Below, piece after piece: positions 40,433 to 44,059 of a stretch of 44,059 nt of DNA. This DNA comes from an uncultured Collinsella sp. Its GTDB lineage: Bacteria; Actinomycetota; Coriobacteriia; Coriobacteriales; Coriobacteriaceae. Made by a program: the position numbers and the translations under genes. Position 1 is the first letter of the stretch. Each line of letters starts with the position of its first letter. The DNA lies in the NCBI GenBank assembly GCA_900541245.1, contig UQIS01000017.1:1-44059 (forward strand). The letters run 5' to 3'. The notes beneath the pieces are model-generated. The model saw only the letters and a program-made list of their open reading frames with translations. It ran no database searches and was not told where the DNA came from.

Positions 40433-41314
40433 ATGAGCAACTGGCTTAAGCTCGAGGGCGATGTCTGCGCCGTGACTGGCGCGCTCGGCGGTATGGGCGT
40501 CGAGATTTGCCGCGAGTTCGCCCGCAACGGCGCCAACGTCGTCCTGCTCGATCTGGACGAAGAGAAGGTCAAGGCCGCTGCTGCCGACCTCGCCGCCGAG
40601 TTTGGCATCCACGCCGAGGGTTACAAGATGAACGCCACCGACGAGGCCGAGGTTCAGGCTGCCGTCGACGCCACCATCGCCGACTTCGGCCGCGTCGACG
40701 TTCTCGTCAACACCGCCGGCATCCTGCGCTTCGCCGCCATGGAGGACCTGCCGCTGAGCGACTGGGAGCAGGTGCTCAACGTCAACCTCACCGGCTACTT
40801 CATCACCTCGCAGCGCTTTGGTCGCGAGATGATCAAGGCCGGCCAGGGTCGCCTGGTGCACATCTCGACCGTCGCCAGTCACTCCCCCGAGACGTTCTCG
40901 GGCGTGTACAGCTCCACCAAGGCGGGCGTCAACATGATGTCCAAGATGCTGGCTGCCGAGTGGGGCCCCTACGGCGTGCGCTCCAACTGCGTCGAGCCCT
41001 GCTTCGTCAAGACCCCCATGTCGGCCAACTTCTACGCCGACCCCGAGGTCGAGAAGAGCCGCAGCCGCCTGATCGCCACGCGCCGCATCGGCGAGGTCAG
41101 CGATATCGCCAACGCCGTCATGTTCCTGGCGTCCACGCGCTCGGACTTTACCACCGGCGACGCCATCAAGGTCGACGGCGGCTTCTCCAACATGATGGGC
41201 GACCTTACCGCCAAGCCCGGCGGCCGTCGCGCGTATGCCGACAACTACCTTAAGAACAAGGGTGTCGAGCTTTGGTCCGATGAGTCCGGCGTCGCCAAGC
41301 CGACTGACCAGTAA
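40433..41314 (+). CDS. Short-chain dehydrogenase/reductase
   Basis: Classical SDR of 293 residues. Cofactor site TGALGGMG, Asp at the end of strand 2 (VVLLDLDEEK), which favours NAD over NADP, then NTAGILRF, catalytic Ser in HISTVASHS, and YSSTK for Tyr and Lys. The C-terminus has about 35 residues beyond the usual VDGGF end (PGGRRAYADNYLKNKGVELW). Probably oxidises a polyol or sugar-related alcohol in the pathway encoded with the MFS and Gfo/Idh genes. Codons are extremely C-ending, suggesting strong expression. Confidence 0.9.
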   Translation: MSNWLKLEGDVCAVTGALGGMGVEICREFARNGANVVLLDLDEEKVKAAAADLAAEFGIHAEGYKMNATDEAEVQAAVDATIADFGRVDVLVNTAGILRFAAMEDLPLSDWEQVLNVNLTGYFITSQRFGREMIKAGQGRLVHISTVASHSPETFSGVYSSTKAGVNMMSKMLAAEWGPYGVRSNCVEPCFVKTPMSANFYADPEVEKSRSRLIATRRIGEVSDIANAVMFLASTRSDFTTGDAIKVDGGFSNMMGDLTAKPGGRRAYADNYLKNKGVELWSDESGVAKPTDQ

Positions 41315-41379
41315 GCCAACCTAACAGGGAGACCCGCGGATACAACCGCTCCTCCCCCGTATCGATTAGAAAGAGTCCA

Positions 41380-42636
41380 ATGGCTTCCACCAACTCCAAC
41401 AAGGGTCGCGCCGTCGTGCTTTCCGCCGCGTGCGTCACCATGTTCTTCATCAGCTCCATCGCGCTGTATTCCGTCGTAAGCAAGAACCTGCTCGCCGTCT
41501 ATCCCGAGTGGTCCAGCGCCCTTACCTGGGCCTTCCCCGTCTTCCAGACCATCATGGCCGTGACGGGCATCTTCGCCGGCCGCATCTCCGATAAAATCGG
41601 CCCCCGCAACGTCGTGATCGCCGCCGCCGTGTGCTACGGCGTGGGCTGGTTCATGTCCGGCACCGTCACCGAGCCGTGGCAGTTCTACCTGTGGTTCTCG
41701 CTCGTTGCCGCCGTCGGCAACGGTCTGGGCTACAACCCGGCGCTCACCACCGGCCAAAAGTGGTTCATCGACAAGAAGGGCCTCGCCTCCGGCATCACCC
41801 TCGCTGCTTCGACCGCCGGCCCCGCCGTGCTGTCCCCGGTGCTCGCCTCGCTGCTCATCCCGAGCCTTGGCATCTTCGGTGCTCTTAAGGCACTCGGCGT
41901 CATCTTCTTTGTGACGATCGCCGCCTCCGCCCTGTTCCTGAAGGCTCCCGAGGCCGGTTGGCTGCCCGAGGGCTTCGAGGCCCCCAAGGGCGGCGCGCAC
42001 GCCGGCACCTTCGGCGACCTCACCCCGGGCGAGATGGTCAAGACCCCGCGCTTCTGGGTCCTCATCGTCACCTTCGCCTTTGCCGCCACCGCCGGCACCC
42101 TGCTCGTCGGCAAGGTTGCCTCCATCGCCGCCGTCCAGCTCTTCGCCGATCCCACGAGCGCCGCAGCCGTCGCCCTCGGCGGTGTGGTCGTCTCCGTCAA
42201 CACCTGCGCCAACCTGGTCGGCCGTCTGTCCTTTGGTCAGATCATCGACAAGCTCGGTGCCTACAAGTCGCTGCTCATCAGCCTTGTCGTCACCATCGTC
42301 GCGCTCGTCATCATGTCGATGAGCTTTACGCAGAGCATGTTCTTTGTCGCACTCGCCCTGCTTGGCTTTAGCTTTGGCGCCCTGCTCGTCATCTACCCAC
42401 CGCTCACCGGTGGCGCCTTTGGCACCAGCAACATCGGCGTCAACTACGGCATCATGTTTTTGGGCTACGCCGCTTCCACCTGGATCAGCCAGCCCATCAC
42501 CGCCGTGCTGTATCACGCCGAGGCCGGCAGCGCCGCCTACCAGCAGTCCTTCTACGGCGCCATTGTGATCGCCGCCATCGCCGTCGTGCTCACCGTCTAC
42601 ATGATGGTCTCCGACAGCAAGAAGAAGTCCGCCTAG
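41380..42636 (+). CDS. MFS transporter, OFA (oxalate/formate antiporter-like) family
   Basis: 418 residues, about 12 membrane helices. OFA-type signs: GRISDKIGPRNVVIAAAVCY (loop 2-3), NGLGYNPALTTGQKWFIDKK, and SNIGVNYGIMFLGYAASTWI in the second half. The family takes up or exchanges small carboxylates, but many members carry other solutes; the neighbours suggest the substrate of the SDR and Gfo/Idh enzymes. Begins 65 nt after the SDR gene. Confidence 0.85.
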   Translation: MASTNSNKGRAVVLSAACVTMFFISSIALYSVVSKNLLAVYPEWSSALTWAFPVFQTIMAVTGIFAGRISDKIGPRNVVIAAAVCYGVGWFMSGTVTEPWQFYLWFSLVAAVGNGLGYNPALTTGQKWFIDKKGLASGITLAASTAGPAVLSPVLASLLIPSLGIFGALKALGVIFFVTIAASALFLKAPEAGWLPEGFEAPKGGAHAGTFGDLTPGEMVKTPRFWVLIVTFAFAATAGTLLVGKVASIAAVQLFADPTSAAAVALGGVVVSVNTCANLVGRLSFGQIIDKLGAYKSLLISLVVTIVALVIMSMSFTQSMFFVALALLGFSFGALLVIYPPLTGGAFGTSNIGVNYGIMFLGYAASTWISQPITAVLYHAEAGSAAYQQSFYGAIVIAAIAVVLTVYMMVSDSKKKSA

Positions 42637-42644
42637 TTTTACCG

Positions 42645-42675
42645 ATGCGACAAAGGGACAGTCCCTTTGTCGCAT
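42645..42675. repeat. TGCGACAAAGGGAC palindrome, copy d
   Basis: ATGCGACAAAGGGAC-A-GTCCCTTTGTCGCAT, perfect 15-bp arms, 8 nt after the MFS stop codon. Against copies a-c, T-to-C in the left arm is matched by A-to-G in the right arm, and the central T is A. Confidence 0.85.
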
Positions 42676-42705
42676 TCCACCGGTCACCAGTATTAAGGAG
42701 TCGAA

Positions 42706-43746
42706 ATGTCTGAGCTCAACCCCGTCCGCATTGCCGTTATCGGCGCCGGCGCCATGGGCCGCAACCACATCCGCTTTGTCACCGAGGAGCCCGAGGCCGA
42801 GCTCGTCGCCATCGCCGACGCCTTTGAGGGCGCCCGCGCCACGGCCGAGGCCGCCGGCGTGCCGTTTTACACCGATCCCGCCCAGATGATGGACGAGGTC
42901 AAGCCCGAGGCCGTCATCATCGCCACCCCCAACGACCTGCACTTGGGCGTTGCCCGCGAGGCTGTGAAGCGCAATATCGTGCCGTTGGTCGAAAAGCCGA
43001 TCTCCAACGACCTGGAGGATGCCCAGGCCTTCGCTGCCGAGGCCGAGACCGCCGGCGTGCCCGTGCTCGTGGGTCAGCACCGTCGCCACAACCCCTTCGT
43101 CAACAAGGCCAAGGAGATCATCGAGTCTGGCGAGCTGGGCAAGCTCACCGTGTCGAGCTTCCACTACATGATCTATAAGAACGACGAGTATTTCGACGTC
43201 GAGTGGCGCCGCAAGAAGGGTGCCGGCCCGATCCTGGTCAACCTGGTGCACGACGTCGACCTGCTCCGCTACCTGCTGGGCGAGCCCGTTGCCGTCCAGG
43301 GCATGCAGTCCAGCGCCGCCCGTGGTTTTGAGACCGAGGACTCCGCCGTGGTCAACGTTCGCTTTGCCGATGGCGCGCTCGCGAGCATGACCATCTCTGA
43401 CGCCACCGCCAGCCCCTGGAACTGGGAGGCCACCGCTCGCGAGGACCCGCAGTACCGCCCCTTCGACGCCGACGCCTACTTTATCGGCGGCACTAAGGGC
43501 GCCCTTTCGCTGCCCCGCCTGCACCAGTTCTCCTACGACGGCGCCTCCAACTGGCACAAGCCGCTGCAGATGGAGATTCCGGCCGTCGACCCGGCACTGC
43601 CGCACAAGATGCAGCTCAAGCACTTTGTGAAGGTTGTCCGCCGCGAGGTCGAGCCCGTCGTGACCCCCGCCGATAACGTCAAGACGCTCACGCTTCTCAA
43701 CGCCATCAAGGAGGCCGCCGAGACCGGCCAGCTCGTCGAGCTGTAA
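42706..43746 (+). CDS. Gfo/Idh/MocA-family oxidoreductase
   Basis: 346 residues: N-terminal Rossmann fold (IGAGAMGRNHIRFV), ATPNDLHLGVAREAVK, the conserved VEKPIS with catalytic Lys, and a C-terminal domain with VNLVHDVDLLRYLLGEP, where the usual His-x-x-Asp is kept. Such enzymes oxidise or reduce sugars, inositols or sugar acids with NAD(P). ATG follows AAGGAG. Third gene of the operon; codon use as biased as in the SDR and MFS genes. Confidence 0.9.
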   Translation: MSELNPVRIAVIGAGAMGRNHIRFVTEEPEAELVAIADAFEGARATAEAAGVPFYTDPAQMMDEVKPEAVIIATPNDLHLGVAREAVKRNIVPLVEKPISNDLEDAQAFAAEAETAGVPVLVGQHRRHNPFVNKAKEIIESGELGKLTVSSFHYMIYKNDEYFDVEWRRKKGAGPILVNLVHDVDLLRYLLGEPVAVQGMQSSAARGFETEDSAVVNVRFADGALASMTISDATASPWNWEATAREDPQYRPFDADAYFIGGTKGALSLPRLHQFSYDGASNWHKPLQMEIPAVDPALPHKMQLKHFVKVVRREVEPVVTPADNVKTLTLLNAIKEAAETGQLVEL

Positions 43747-43818
43747 CGCCTTAGGGCAGACCGCGGCAGAAGCCCCATGCCGAACCCTTCGGTCCGCCAC
43801 CAATAAGCCCCTCTTCTT

Positions 43819-43855
43819 TGCCCCGCGAGCAGCCTCCTGCCCGTGGGGCATTTTG
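43819..43855 (+). terminator. Terminator of the SDR-MFS-Gfo operon
   Basis: TGCCCC and GGGGCA, extended by a few further pairs, form a stem with a 15-20-nt loop, followed by TTTT. It lies 72 nt after the last stop codon. Confidence 0.7.
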
Positions 43856-43885
43856 CTACCTTGCCGACGATTTTTCTGGGGCAGG

Positions 43886-44029
43886 GGCCATTTTGCGCCT
43901 CAGCTTGGTTCGTGCGCCACGAAATGGGCCTATCTACTACGTTTAGCCGACCACCCTCAACCATGCCGAATTTCGCGAAATAAAAACCGACGCTCCTATA
44001 AGTTGTCAAGAGGCAGTTTGCGGGAGCGT
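43886..44029. repeat. Right-edge palindromes
   Basis: Two structures follow the terminator: GGCCATTTTGCGC (43886-43898) against GCGCCACGAAATGGGCC (43914-43930), and ACGCTCC (43990-43996) against GGAGCGT (44023-44029) around a 26-nt loop that contains TTGACA on the minus strand. No coding region was found to the end of the window. Confidence 0.5.
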
Positions 44030-44059
44030 TCTCTTCAATTCGCACAGGAGCTCGTAATA

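Noticed and set aside
41245..43851. Very long minus-strand open frame (868 codons) opposite the SDR/MFS/Gfo genes
   Set aside because: It is antisense to three clearly conserved genes; its length comes from their C-rich third positions, and its translation is low-complexity Gly/Asp/His without family motifs.

Overview
The window is high-GC bacterial DNA with dense, ordinary chromosomal genes. Gene content (one-cluster F-type ATP synthase, upp, glpK, prmC/prfA, LytR-CpsA-Psr protein, OFA-type MFS), frequent GTG/TTG starts with strong GGAGG sites, and a wealth of short palindromic repeats suggest an anaerobic gut actinobacterium of the class Coriobacteriia, most likely Collinsella or a close relative. 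This is inference from style and gene content; no 16S gene is present.

Layout. 1-238: left edge, possible rRNA leader/spacer on the minus strand. 239-3125 (minus): phosphohexomutase, homocysteine methyltransferase, DtxR/MntR-type regulator. 3246-4493 (plus): peptidase T. 4661-6064: structured repeat A and an LCP cell-wall ligase, cotranscribed with murA (to 7360). 7449-14332 (minus): complete atp operon (atpI-like, a, c, b, delta, alpha, gamma, beta, epsilon) with a good promoter and terminator. 14613-17681 (minus): upp, glpK, tsaC. 17830-18230: orphan HigA-like antitoxin with what may be the stump of its toxin. 18306-21256 (minus): prmC with a large acidic insertion, repeat B, prfA. 21506-25886 (minus): M20 peptidase and a polar amino-acid ABC importer. 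25991-28000: repeat D, LacX-like epimerase, unknown membrane-anchored protein. 28253-29986 (plus): MFS exporter and a low-molecular-weight tyrosine phosphatase. 30173-32865 (minus): AAA/DUF4143 ATPase, TIGR04076 protein, pyridoxal/pyridoxamine kinase. 32996-37653 (plus): repeat C, then a MarR regulator translationally coupled to a heterodimeric ABC exporter. 37662-39277: repeat E, terminator, a cluster of GGGAT/TTTCCC repeats and a GGDEF protein. 40199-43746: divergent LysR regulator and a catabolic operon (SDR, OFA-type MFS, Gfo/Idh/MocA) with very C-rich codon use.

Most unusual signal. The intergenic spaces hold several families of palindromic elements. The strongest is a composite element of about 170-245 bp (copies A, B, C, truncated C2, D, and reversed E). 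It has a roughly 95-nt three-tier hairpin with a conserved bulged A, a conserved internal loop and usually a GACC-N4-GGTC tip; then a GCAGCGTCG-like linker; then a 12-bp hairpin with a GGTA loop. The arms differ between copies but keep pairing, which is the mark of a conserved RNA or DNA structure. Copies A, B and D end exactly at the TAG stop codon of the convergent gene. A second family (AATGTGACAAAGGGAC palindromes, four copies) lies 8-12 nt after stop codons in three of four cases and also shows compensatory changes. No CRISPR array, phage, IS transposase or obvious defence island was seen.
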